Origin: Brachionus manjavacas
Taxonomy: Eukaryota; Rotifera; Eurotatoria; Ploima; Brachionidae
Assembly: GCA_019054805.1 (NCBI GenBank)
Contig: JAHQIY010000040.1
Coordinates: 1 to 64,000, forward strand
Direction of reading: 5' to 3'
Length of the DNA stretch: 64,000 bases
Positions 26,316-34,794 of the stretch are shown one piece after another (the stretch's first letter is position 1; each line of letters begins with the position of its first letter). The position numbers were made by a program, and so were the translations under genes. The notes under the pieces were generated by a model. It did no database searches, was not told the DNA's origin, and worked only from the letters and a program-made list of their open reading frames with translations.

Positions 26316-26924
26316 TTACAAAGCCAAAAGCGGTGTAACCACATGCTCAAAACCTATGGTCAGCGAAACATAGACAAGCAGCGCCGCCATCAGAAGGTTG
26401 AACACTTTAAAGTAACTCGGGTTAGAAATTCGTTTGCCTAACACCAACCCCGCCAATGAGTAACCTGTCGGTGCACCAAAAGCCAAAATAGCTAAAACTA
26501 AAGACCACAACACAATCGCACTGCCCGTAATACCAACACTTGGAAACTGAATTGTTGATACAGGCAAGGTCGCGACTAATGCCTTAGGGTTGAGTAGCTG
26601 CATGAACAAGCCATCGTGAAAACTCAGCGAATTTGAATCACTGGTATCTTGAGAGAGTTCGACATTCGCGCCCGCAACCTTCCACGCGATATGCAATATA
26701 TACAGGCACCCCGCCAAGCTAATGAAAGGGAGAACCTGCGGATTCATCACCTTTAATCCAATAAATCCTAGCATGACGAACAAAATGAACATCGCCATTC
26801 CGACGCCAATAAAGAATCCAAGGTGAGAACGTGTGTTTCTGTTCAAGCCACTATGTAACCCCAAAAGGTTCACAGGGCCAGGGGTATACATCACCCCGAT
26901 CGCGTAGGCGAAGATTTCTGACAT
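26316..26924 (-). CDS. LysE family transporter
   Basis: This 202-residue inner-membrane exporter of the LysE/RhtB family has about six hydrophobic segments, with the N-terminal PGPVNLLGLHSGLNRNTRSH motif (the family's PGP) and QLLNPKALVATLPV in the middle. Such proteins export amino acids or similar small molecules by proton exchange. GGAGTGCTAA precedes the ATG. It starts 33 bases after an AraC-type gene in the same direction, which may regulate it. Confidence 0.85.
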   Translation of the reverse strand: MSEIFAYAIGVMYTPGPVNLLGLHSGLNRNTRSHLGFFIGVGMAMFILFVMLGFIGLKVMNPQVLPFISLAGCLYILHIAWKVAGANVELSQDTSDSNSLSFHDGLFMQLLNPKALVATLPVSTIQFPSVGITGSAIVLWSLVLAILAFGAPTGYSLAGLVLGKRISNPSYFKVFNLLMAALLVYVSLTIGFEHVVTPLLAL

Positions 26925-26957
26925 TTAGCACTCCAAAAACACAGTGAGCCGCTTAGC

Positions 26958-27785
26958 TTATCGGCTCCACTGAAGCTGAAACTGTTTTGGTGTCATGCCA
27001 AATACGCGTTTAAAGTTACGGTTAAGGTGACTTGCATCTGCAAAGCCAGAGGCGACAGCGGCAATCGTTGCGCTGTGCCCTGCCAATAACTGTCTGCGCG
27101 CATAGTTGATGCGACAATTCAAAACATACTGATGTGGAGTTATGCAAAAGTGCTCGCGAAAGGCGCGAATGAAGTGGAACTTCGACATGTTGGCCACCTC
27201 TGCAATGTCATCAATAGAGATATCATAAGCAAGATTCGCCAAAATATACTCTTTCGCTCTAAGCAAAAGCCTGTCTGCTCTCGTCTTGTGAATCGGAAGT
27301 TCAAGGCTTCCATGCAAGCGAGTTAAAGATTGCGCTAACTGAAACAGGCTCGCTTCATGCTCAATCTTTGAGTAAGACTCTCCTTGTAAACGCTGCGACA
27401 TGGCATAAACCTGACGCCTTAAAAGTGAGTCATCAAATAAGGTTTGGTTTAACCTGAGTGTCGTGTTCTTTTTATGGCCTAGTGCCTGAAACAGAGGATG
27501 CAGCTCATTAGGATGAATGTAGAGCATCACGTATTCTAAGTTTTGCTCTACACCTGAGTGACCATCATGTATGTCTTCCGGATTGAAAAGCATCACACTG
27601 CCGGGAGTGCTTTTATAAAAAGCGCTGCGACAGAAAAAGTCTTGTCGGCCTTGAAGCGTTAAGCCGATTGAGTACTCCTCATGCGCATGCTTCGCGTAGG
27701 TAAAATCACTCATAACTGCACACAGCATAGACACCTCATCCTGCTGAGAACTGCTTGTATATTTGAAGTGATTATCTTTACCCAC
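26958..27785 (-). CDS. AraC-family regulator with cupin-like sensor domain
   Basis: The 275-residue protein has an N-terminal cupin-like arabinose-binding type domain (FTYAKHAHEEYSIGLTLQGR, then PEDIHDGHSG) and a C-terminal AraC DNA-binding domain (IDDIAEVANMSKFHFIRAFR and AAVASGFADASHLNRNFKRV, ending FGMTPKQFQLQW). It uses a GTG start after the strong ribosome site GGAGGGAGC. It lies 33 bases upstream of a LysE-type exporter and probably controls it. Confidence 0.88.
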   Translation of the reverse strand: MGKDNHFKYTSSSQQDEVSMLCAVMSDFTYAKHAHEEYSIGLTLQGRQDFFCRSAFYKSTPGSVMLFNPEDIHDGHSGVEQNLEYVMLYIHPNELHPLFQALGHKKNTTLRLNQTLFDDSLLRRQVYAMSQRLQGESYSKIEHEASLFQLAQSLTRLHGSLELPIHKTRADRLLLRAKEYILANLAYDISIDDIAEVANMSKFHFIRAFREHFCITPHQYVLNCRINYARRQLLAGHSATIAAVASGFADASHLNRNFKRVFGMTPKQFQLQWSR

Positions 27786-27933
27786 GCTCCCTCCTTTTAT
27801 TGAGCTATTTCACATAATTCCTAGGCCAATATATTCAAGTCATCAATAAAAAACTTGAACAAAATTGCTCAACTGCCATCAGTGAACTAAAGCCTATTGG
27901 ATGAGTGTATTTGCCTAGCGATAGCTCTCTTGC

Positions 27934-28539
27934 TTAATGCAAGTTAGGCTGACTAACCATAAACATCACGACAAGTACTAAACTGGCACCAAAGCCTCGA
28001 TTTATCCAGGCCATTTTTTGCGGAGATTGGATAAAGCGATTGAGCATCGAACCAAAATACGCCCATAGCAGCATACCAATGACACCGGTAAACACCATCA
28101 CGCTAATAATAATCACCACTTGAGTTAGGTAATCGCTAGTTGGGGAAATGAACTGAGAGAACACCGTCAATGAAGCGACCCAGCTTTTAGGGTTAAGTAT
28201 TTGAACCAAAATACCGGACATAAAACCAGATTTCTTGATACTTGAGTTACCGTCCATCTCCATGGTAGCAATGCCCCAAGCCATGTAGAGCAAGTAACCC
28301 GCCCCTAGCCATTTCAAGACATTGTATAGATCGGGGTAAAGAGCAAATAAACTCACCAAGCCGATACTCGCACCGCCCAATATCGCAACCACACCGACCG
28401 CGTTACCAAGAATAAATGGCAATGTTGCCCCAATACCATAGCGGCTCGACAGCCCTACTAAAGCAATATTCCCCGCCCCTGGCGTCAATGAAATCGATAT
28501 TGCAAACAACATAAAAGCTGTCATCAGTTGAGCACTCAT
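27934..28539 (-). CDS. LysE family transporter
   Basis: This 201-residue LysE/RhtB-type exporter has TPGAGNIALVGLSSRYGIG near the N-terminus and QILNPKSWVASLTVFSQFI in the middle, with six hydrophobic segments. Its sequence differs from the LysE gene at 26316, so the two are separate lineages and not a recent duplication. GGGAGAGAGCA precedes the ATG. It is divergent from an Lrp-type regulator at 28661, a common pairing in which the regulator controls the exporter in response to an amino acid. Confidence 0.88.
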   Translation of the reverse strand: MSAQLMTAFMLFAISISLTPGAGNIALVGLSSRYGIGATLPFILGNAVGVVAILGGASIGLVSLFALYPDLYNVLKWLGAGYLLYMAWGIATMEMDGNSSIKKSGFMSGILVQILNPKSWVASLTVFSQFISPTSDYLTQVVIIISVMVFTGVIGMLLWAYFGSMLNRFIQSPQKMAWINRGFGASLVLVVMFMVSQPNLH

Positions 28540-28660
28540 TGCTCTCTCCCATAAAGTGATAATTTCAATATGAGATCCAGTCTAACGATTCGCTCAGGAA
28601 TAAAATTGCTATTTGGGTTAACATTAAAGCAAATTAAGGCAGACTATTTCCATTAAAGAT

Positions 28661-29143
28661 ATGAAAAAGAAAGAATCCACCAACTTTGAGCTAGATAGTA
28701 CAGATTTATCCATCTTAGAACATATACAGAAAGATGGCAGAATGAGTAACTCCAAATTGGCAGAGACAGTGAACCTAAGCGAAACGCCTTGTTGGAGACG
28801 CTGGAAAAAAATGGAGGAAGAGGGCTATATCGAAGGGTATGCCGCTCGATTGAATCGTAAGAAACTCGGCTTTCAGGTTTCGGGTTTTACACTGGTGACC
28901 TTAGGCAGCCATGAGGTCGAAAATACCCAACCATTTGAAGATTATGTCGCAGAATCCGATTGGATACTCATGTGTCATTGTATTGCTGGCGGAGCAGATT
29001 ACATTGTGCAAGTGGTCGCGAAAGATCTTGATGAATACTTTGAACGAATCAGCTCAATCAGACGCGTCAAAGGGGTCAGCGCTATTCAATCAAATGTGTC
29101 GGTAAAAGAGATCAAGAGTACCTTCCAACTGCCTTTAGATTAA
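28661..29143 (+). CDS. Lrp/AsnC family transcriptional regulator
   Basis: The 160-residue protein has an N-terminal winged helix-turn-helix (residues 12-60, DSTDLSILEHIQKDGRMSN and LSETPCWRRWKKMEEEGYI) and a C-terminal RAM ligand-binding domain (MCHCIAGGADYIVQVVAKDL). The PCWRRWK recognition helix is typical of Lrp. It faces away from a LysE exporter, sharing a 121-base control region, and probably senses the amino acid exported. Its stop codon overlaps the stop of the convergent AraC gene. Confidence 0.88.
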   Translation: MKKKESTNFELDSTDLSILEHIQKDGRMSNSKLAETVNLSETPCWRRWKKMEEEGYIEGYAARLNRKKLGFQVSGFTLVTLGSHEVENTQPFEDYVAESDWILMCHCIAGGADYIVQVVAKDLDEYFERISSIRRVKGVSAIQSNVSVKEIKSTFQLPLD

Positions 29144-29946
29144 CGAGTTTGATGACGAAATTGTTGAGGAGTTACATCAAAATACGCCTTAAAAGCTTTG
29201 ATATATGAGGAGTCATTTTGATACCCAACACGATCGGCGATGGTTTGAATCGAAAGCGTTTCATCCAGCAATGAGAGCGAATAGATTAAGCGGATCTGCT
29301 GACGCCATAACTGAAATGAGGTATTAAACTCCTTGGCAAACAAGCGTGATAATGTCCGCTCCGAGGCGCCTACTTTCTCTCCCCACTCTTTGAGTGAAAT
29401 TGCCGATGTAGGCGTTTCTGTAAGTTGTTCGAAGATAAGCTTTAAGCGCCGATCTTTGGGCAAGAGTAACTGATAAGTCTGGACGTTATCTCGCAATACT
29501 TGGTCATGAAGCACCGCTAACAAACGCACTAACTCATCATCCTCTACATGACGCTCACACTGGCGACGAATCTCTTGCAATAGCTCATTGAGAAATGGCG
29601 TAAGAGAAATTGTGCGCACATCAGACTCGTAGGGCACACCAAACGTTGGATTGAGATAGATACCAATGAAGGTAGTATGACTTAAGGCAATGGATTCATG
29701 CTGGACACCCGCAGGGACAAACAAAACCGATGTATGAGGCACAAGGTGCTGGTACTGCTCTGTTTGAGTTTGTAGCAAGCCCTTTAACGGAAAAATAATC
29801 TGGTGCCAAGTATGTTGGTGCAGATGGTCAATATAGCCTTTCGGCATATCTATCGTTTTCACTAAAGCGGGTAAATGAGGGTTTGCAGCCATCATCTCAT
29901 TGGAAGTGGCCACCCCTGAGTTAGACTCTATTTGGCGAGTTGGCAT
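29140..29946 (-). CDS. AraC-family regulator with cupin domain
   Basis: The 268-residue protein has an N-terminal cupin region (YIDHLHQHTWHQIIFPLKG, VPAGVQHESIALSHTTF) and a C-terminal AraC DNA-binding domain (EWGEKVGASERTLSRLFAKE, IQTIADRVGYQNDSSYIKAF, then YFDVTPQQFRH). This is the layout of RipA/YdeC-like regulators, which often control adjacent exporters. The gene is convergent and overlaps the Lrp-type gene by 4 bases. No strong ribosome site precedes the ATG at 29946. Inducer and target are unknown. Confidence 0.85.
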   Translation of the reverse strand: MPTRQIESNSGVATSNEMMAANPHLPALVKTIDMPKGYIDHLHQHTWHQIIFPLKGLLQTQTEQYQHLVPHTSVLFVPAGVQHESIALSHTTFIGIYLNPTFGVPYESDVRTISLTPFLNELLQEIRRQCERHVEDDELVRLLAVLHDQVLRDNVQTYQLLLPKDRRLKLIFEQLTETPTSAISLKEWGEKVGASERTLSRLFAKEFNTSFQLWRQQIRLIYSLSLLDETLSIQTIADRVGYQNDSSYIKAFKAYFDVTPQQFRHQTR

Positions 29947-30034
29947 GGTTAACTGTCTTTACATCCCTATTCCGTCACTACTGAGCTAGGCTATCATGCC
30001 AAGTAGATTGATTGAAGAGAGTGTGAGAGGAAGC

Positions 30035-30727
30035 ATGAAAAAGCTCGGTGTTGTAAACGCGGTTCTGACAGGAACAACAAAGCCCTTCGCGCATGGCGCA
30101 CAAAGTGCCATCAACAAACAGGTTCGCACAGAGCGACAACACGCCAATGAAGTTGGCTTTACCAACGATGAACAAGGCGATCCGCGCTTTCATGGTGGCA
30201 TTCAAAAAGCCCTCCACATTTACCCAAGCGAGCACTACCCACTTTGGCAAAAAGATATCGGTGATAAAGCCATTTTGCAGTCCGTGGGCGCTTTTGGCGA
30301 AAACCTAAGTTCATCCGGAGTGACAGAAGCCAACATCTGCCTTAAAGATAAAATTCGTATTGGCTCAACGCTGCTCGAAGTGTCGCAAGGACGCATGCCT
30401 TGTTGGAAACTCAATGTCCGAATCGACCAACATGATATGGCGAAAAGAGTTCAAGATACGCTAAGAACCGGGTGGTACTTCCGTGTCTTAGAAGAAGGTG
30501 ACATTGGCGCAGGAGACGAAATTATTCTGTGTGAGAGACCTTATCCAGATTGGTCACTAGCGCGTGTTATGGGTGCCGTCTTTGAAGGTTGCTTAGAGCC
30601 GACACTTCTACAAGAGATGTCTACCTTACCCTTAGTTGAATCATGGGGAGCTTTGATTCAACGCCGTTTAGACACAGGCATACTCGAAGACTGGCAGCAA
30701 AGACTCGTCGGGCCAACCGCAGGCTAA
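30035..30727 (+). CDS. MOSC domain protein (YiiM-like)
   Basis: The 230-residue protein carries a MOSC domain (about 45-165), including GDPRFHGGIQKALHIYPSEH and GAFGENLSSSGV, and the conserved cysteine in VSQGRMPCWKLNVR. The 3-alpha domain follows at the C-terminus. YiiM-type proteins use a molybdenum cofactor to reduce N-hydroxylated bases and related compounds. The ATG at 30035 follows AGAGGAAGC; a start at 29996 is possible but lacks such a site. It is monocistronic with its own terminator. Confidence 0.88.
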   Translation: MKKLGVVNAVLTGTTKPFAHGAQSAINKQVRTERQHANEVGFTNDEQGDPRFHGGIQKALHIYPSEHYPLWQKDIGDKAILQSVGAFGENLSSSGVTEANICLKDKIRIGSTLLEVSQGRMPCWKLNVRIDQHDMAKRVQDTLRTGWYFRVLEEGDIGAGDEIILCERPYPDWSLARVMGAVFEGCLEPTLLQEMSTLPLVESWGALIQRRLDTGILEDWQQRLVGPTAG

Positions 30728-30750
30728 GCCCAACAAAAAACCAATCAGCT

Positions 30751-30790
30751 AGCCACGTTTATCAATTTATTTAGGTGCGTGGCTTTTTTG
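30751..30790 (+). terminator. Rho-independent terminator after the MOSC gene
   Basis: AGCCACG (30751-30757) pairs with CGTGGCT (30778-30784) and is followed by a run of T residues. The loop is about 20 bases, longer than usual. Confidence 0.75.
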
Positions 30791-30938
30791 TTTTTCTATG
30801 TTGTTGAATTACCGAAACAAGCCACCTGCGCGAATTTCTAAAGTTCTATCCTTTGAGCTTACTAACATAATCAACAATAAATAATCGCTACACTCTGCCC
30901 CGTTTCGACTCCCTTAATACCCACCTTGGAGAAAATGA

Positions 30939-31949
30939 GTGGCAACCATGAAAGAGGTCGCGAGCCTAGCTGGTGTTTCGACAGCAACCGTCTCACGCGT
31001 CATCAACCGAACCAGTTATGTCGAGCCTGTGACGCAAGAGCGAGTCGAGCGTGCCATCAAACAGCTCAACTACCGAAGAGACGCGCGCGCGACTGCACTG
31101 GCAAAGCGCAGCAACAACACTTTAGGCTTACTAACAGGAAATTTGGCCGATCCTTTCTTTGCCCTAATCGCCAAAAGCGTTGAAGAAGTTGCACGAGCTA
31201 ATGGCTGCCAGTTGGTCGTTGTCAGTGGTGGGCACAATGCTCAGCGAGAAAAAGAGGGGCTCGACTTTCTCATCAGCCAAGGTTGTGAAGCTATGGTCGT
31301 CCACTCCAAGATGCTCGATGACACCACGCTAATGCAATATGCAGCTCAGCTTCCGGCAATGGTATTGCTCAACCGCACTATTGCACAAATCTCCAATCGT
31401 TCTGTCTGGGTGGACAATCGAGCAGGCGCACGGAAATCAGTCGAATATTTGATTCAGCAAGGTCACCGCAAAATTGCATGTGTCACCAGTGACCTGCCGA
31501 TTGAAGACCGCACCGATCGCCTTGAAGGCTATCGAGATGCGATGAATGCAGCTAACTTAACCATTCCAACAGGCTGGGTCATCAACCAAAACTTCAGTGA
31601 ATCTGGTGGTGAAGAGGCGGGGCGTCAGCTTCTCCAATCATGCCCGGGCGTTACTGCCGTGGTGACATTTAACGATGTGATGGCTGCTGGCTTAATGGCG
31701 AGTTTGCATGAGCAAGGACTGTCGGTCCCGGAAGACATTTCCATTGTTGGCTTTGATGATGTGTTGCTAGCGCGATACCTCTACCCACGATTAACCACGA
31801 TGCATAACCCAATTGATAAAATGTCAACATATGCAGCGAAACTGGCGCTAAATTTAAGTAAAAGTGGCTATTCTCCGCCGAATCAGCATCAATTCGAAGC
31901 AAACTTAGTTAGCCGCCAAACCGTCAATGCAATACAAAAGATCGGATAA
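30939..31949 (+). CDS. LacI-family transcriptional regulator
   Basis: The 336-residue regulator has the N-terminal LacI helix-turn-helix (MATMKEVASLAGVSTATVSR, then VINRTSYVEPVTQERV) and a periplasmic-binding-protein-like effector domain (LGLLTGNLADPFFALIAKSV, FNDVMAAGLMASLHEQ, VGFDDVLLARYLYP). It starts at a GTG after TTGGAGAAAAT, which gives the MATMKEVA start usual in the family. It precedes the NhaC and C-S lyase genes, and a LacI-type operator lies in the 137-base gap. Together they look like a self-contained regulated unit, with the effector unknown. Confidence 0.9.
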   Translation: MATMKEVASLAGVSTATVSRVINRTSYVEPVTQERVERAIKQLNYRRDARATALAKRSNNTLGLLTGNLADPFFALIAKSVEEVARANGCQLVVVSGGHNAQREKEGLDFLISQGCEAMVVHSKMLDDTTLMQYAAQLPAMVLLNRTIAQISNRSVWVDNRAGARKSVEYLIQQGHRKIACVTSDLPIEDRTDRLEGYRDAMNAANLTIPTGWVINQNFSESGGEEAGRQLLQSCPGVTAVVTFNDVMAAGLMASLHEQGLSVPEDISIVGFDDVLLARYLYPRLTTMHNPIDKMSTYAAKLALNLSKSGYSPPNQHQFEANLVSRQTVNAIQKIG

Positions 31950-31979
31950 AACTGTGATGAATCTTACATTCGCGCACCT

Positions 31980-31997
31980 CATGTATGCGCTTACATG
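31980..31997 (+). promoter_or_regulatory. Candidate LacI-family operator
   Basis: CATGTATGCGCTTACATG is an 18-bp palindrome with CATGTA/TACATG arms around a central GCGC and one imperfect pair, as for LacI-family operators centred on CG. It lies between the LacI-type regulator and the NhaC gene and could control the latter. Confidence 0.55.
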
Positions 31998-32086
31998 AAA
32001 ACAACACACCGCTCTCATTTTGCCTATTATATGACCGTTACTATCCACTGCGAACAAACCCTACATCGATCCTGAGGATAAATAAC

Positions 32087-33562
32087 ATGACAAATTCTAA
32101 GCCTCTGCCGTCGTTCGGAATTGCACTCGCCCCTATCGCGGTGATGTTTGCACTTCTGGTTGTCGGATACGGAATACTCGGACTTCGCATTGAAGTTCTA
32201 TTGCTGATTTCAGCTGCCTTTACTGGCCTTATCGCGTGGAAAATTGGTTACAGCTGGGATGACATTATCAATGCCATCGTAGAAAAACTGGCAAAAGCGA
32301 TGCCTGTCATTCTGATTTTGGTCTCCGTTGGTGGCCTTATTGGTAGCTGGATGGTCAGCGGCACAATCCCTTACATGGTGTACTGGGGACTTAAAGTCAT
32401 CAGTCCTGAATACATTCTTATTGCCGCTTTCTTTGTGACTAGTGTCGTTTCCGTATGTACGGGGACATCTTGGGGCTCTGCGGGTACGGTTGGCGTCGCA
32501 CTAATGGGCGTTGCAGCAGGACTAGACGTCTCGCTAGCAGCCGCGGCTGGTGCTGTCGTATCTGGTGCGTATTTTGGTGATAAAATCTCACCGCTATCAG
32601 ATTCAACCAACTTTGCACCTGTCGTTTCTGGCACTACCTTGTACGAACACATTCAACATATGCTTTACACCACTCTTCCGGGATTTGTAATTGCTTCTGT
32701 GGTGTTCTTCTTCGCTGGTCAAAGTGCTGATATTTCCAACATTCACGAACCAGAGAAAGTCGTTCAAATCATCTCGGGTTTAGATAATCTCTATAACTTC
32801 AACATCCTACTTCTTATTCCACCAGTCATGATCCTGTGGGGCGCGTTAACGAAAAAGCCTGTTCTGCCATTGATGCTTGGCGCTTCAGCTATCGCAATAG
32901 TTTTAGGTATGGTTTTCCAAGACTTTAGCCTAAACCAAGGCTTCCAAGCATACGTCGACGGCTTCAACCTAGCGATGTTTGAAGCCAATGGTCACAGCGT
33001 AAATGGCTTGGTTCCTGATATCGCAAAGCTGCTTAACCGCGGTGGTCTGTTCTCGATGATGAGCACAATTCTATTGGTGTTCTGTGCCTTTGCCTTCGCG
33101 GGTATCTTGAGTCTGACTGGTGCACTAAACGTAGTGCTAGGTAAGTTCCTCCATGCAATTCACACTACAGGCCAGCTGATTGCTTCAACTGTAGTGGCAA
33201 CTATCACCGTGGTTTTCACCACTTCTGATGGCAAACTGGCTCTGTTGATCCCGGGTGAGTTATTCCAAAACGCTTACCGCAAGATGGGCTTAGACACCAA
33301 GAACTTGTCCCGAACTATCGAAGATGCGGGCACCATCATTGAACCGTTAGTCCCTTGGACTGCCGCAGGTATCTACATGGCAGGTACATTAGGCGTGGCG
33401 ACATTAGATTACCTACCATGGGCGATTCAATGTTACACCGGCGTGATCTTCGCTCTGATTTACGGCTTCACTGGCTTTGGTATCGCAAAAGCAAAGCCAC
33501 AGCAAGACACGCAACAGATTGCTGACGAGCATTCAAATACACCAGCAGTAGAAACAAAATAA
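32087..33562 (+). CDS. NhaC family Na+/H+ antiporter-like transporter
   Basis: This inner-membrane protein of about 491 residues has many hydrophobic segments. Landmarks are ILILVSVGGLIGSWMVSGTI near residue 85, then SVCTGTSWGSAGTVGVALMG and SGAYFGDKISPLSDSTNFAP, which is the NhaC substrate-binding region. The ATG at 32087 follows CTGAGGAT; an upstream frame to 31985 is not family-like. NhaC-type proteins exchange Na+ for protons, but related members exchange organic acids or amino acids. Location between a LacI regulator and a C-S lyase suggests an organic substrate. Confidence 0.85.
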   Translation: MTNSKPLPSFGIALAPIAVMFALLVVGYGILGLRIEVLLLISAAFTGLIAWKIGYSWDDIINAIVEKLAKAMPVILILVSVGGLIGSWMVSGTIPYMVYWGLKVISPEYILIAAFFVTSVVSVCTGTSWGSAGTVGVALMGVAAGLDVSLAAAAGAVVSGAYFGDKISPLSDSTNFAPVVSGTTLYEHIQHMLYTTLPGFVIASVVFFFAGQSADISNIHEPEKVVQIISGLDNLYNFNILLLIPPVMILWGALTKKPVLPLMLGASAIAIVLGMVFQDFSLNQGFQAYVDGFNLAMFEANGHSVNGLVPDIAKLLNRGGLFSMMSTILLVFCAFAFAGILSLTGALNVVLGKFLHAIHTTGQLIASTVVATITVVFTTSDGKLALLIPGELFQNAYRKMGLDTKNLSRTIEDAGTIIEPLVPWTAAGIYMAGTLGVATLDYLPWAIQCYTGVIFALIYGFTGFGIAKAKPQQDTQQIADEHSNTPAVETK

Positions 33563-33574
33563 GGTAAATCATTG

Positions 33575-34741
33575 ATGAACGCTTTCGACCAAATTCTGAA
33601 CCGCAAGGAAAGTGGCTCTGTTAAATGGGACTTTATGCAGCAAAAGCTGGGATTAACAGGAACGGATTTGCTCCCTATGTGGGTATCCGATTACGATTTT
33701 AAGGCGCCACAAGTGGTGTTGGACGCACTACACCAACGTGTTGAGCATGGGATCTTTGGCTACGCGGAACGCGATGATGCTTATTATCAAGCAACCATCG
33801 ATTGGTATCAAAACCAACACGATACTCATATTCAACGCGATTGGATTACCACAGTACACGGCGTACTTCCTGGGCTCGCAATGGCACTGCAAATGCTCAC
33901 CGAAAAAGGTGACGGTATTGTGATGCAGAGTCCGGGCTATGGTTCTTTCCGTAAGATCATTGAGCTCAACGATCGCGTTGTCGTTGAAAATCCATTGGCA
34001 GAAACTAAAGGCGAATATCAACTCGACTCTGACCACCTTGAAAGTTGTTTCGCCAATGGTGCAAAAGCGATGATCTTGTGTAACCCACACAACCCAACAG
34101 GGCGAGTTTGGTCTGAAAGCGAAATCACAAAGGTTGCCGAGCTTTGCGAGCAGTACCAAGTGTGGCTTCTAAGTGATGAAATATGGGGCGATTTAGTGGT
34201 TGGTGATGCGCAGTATTATTCTGCTTTACGCTTGCCACAAGCGCTCACTAAACGCGTGATTGTCGCAACCGCTGCGAGTAAGACGTTTGGTTTGTCATCA
34301 CTGCGTATCTCTAACTTTATGATTCCAGATGAGTCACTTCGAGCGAAGTTTACTCGTCGGCTTGATGCACATGGCATGGACGTGTTCAACAGTCTCTCTA
34401 TGAGTGCTGCGACTGTTGCTTATCAAGAATGTTCTGATTGGTTAACCGGCTTAAAAGACTATCTTCGCGCAAACATCATTAAGCTTGAGCAGTTTTTGCA
34501 AGCGGAACTGCCTGAAGTGAAGTTTACTGCGCCGCAAGCCGGGTATTTGGCTTGGCTAGATTGCCGTGCTCTCAACCTGACTGACGCCGAGTTAGAGCAA
34601 AAGTTTGTCGCAGCAGGGCTTGTCCCAAGTATGGGGACTGCGTTTGGCAAAGAAGGTGGCGGTTTCGTCAGACTTAACCTCGGCTGCCCGGCAAGCACTT
34701 TAGAACAAGCAATGCAACGCTTGAAGCAAGCACTGGCTTAG
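33575..34741 (+). CDS. PatB/MalY-type pyridoxal phosphate C-S lyase
   Basis: The 388-residue PLP-dependent aminotransferase-fold enzyme is of the MalY/PatB group (cystathionine beta-lyase-like): MWVSDYDFKAPQVVLDAL, AMILCNPHNPTGRVWSESEI, LLSDEIWGDLVVGD, and the PLP-lysine motif TAASKTFGLSSLRISNF. It cleaves C-S bonds of cystathionine, cystine or S-conjugates. Start at the ATG 33575 after AAGGTAAATC, 12 bases after the NhaC stop, so they form an operon. The substrate is unknown; the pairing suggests import and cleavage of a sulfur amino acid. Confidence 0.88.
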   Translation: MNAFDQILNRKESGSVKWDFMQQKLGLTGTDLLPMWVSDYDFKAPQVVLDALHQRVEHGIFGYAERDDAYYQATIDWYQNQHDTHIQRDWITTVHGVLPGLAMALQMLTEKGDGIVMQSPGYGSFRKIIELNDRVVVENPLAETKGEYQLDSDHLESCFANGAKAMILCNPHNPTGRVWSESEITKVAELCEQYQVWLLSDEIWGDLVVGDAQYYSALRLPQALTKRVIVATAASKTFGLSSLRISNFMIPDESLRAKFTRRLDAHGMDVFNSLSMSAATVAYQECSDWLTGLKDYLRANIIKLEQFLQAELPEVKFTAPQAGYLAWLDCRALNLTDAELEQKFVAAGLVPSMGTAFGKEGGGFVRLNLGCPASTLEQAMQRLKQALA

Positions 34742-34749
34742 TTGCAAAT

Positions 34750-34778
34750 AAAAGAGGTCGCATCACGCGACCTCTTTT
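34750..34778. terminator. Bidirectional terminator shared by convergent genes
   Basis: AAAAGAGGTCGC and GCGACCTCTTTT form a perfect 12-bp stem around ATCAC, with A and T tracts on either side. It serves the C-S lyase gene on the plus strand and the subtilase gene on the minus strand. Its core is the reverse complement of that in the terminator at 21476-21502. Confidence 0.92.
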
Positions 34779-34794
34779 ACATCCAAATATCGTA

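Noticed and set aside
28661-29946. Four-base overlap of the convergent Lrp and AraC stop codons as a sign of antisense control
   Set aside because: The shared TTAA simply encodes both stops; such overlaps are common between convergent genes.
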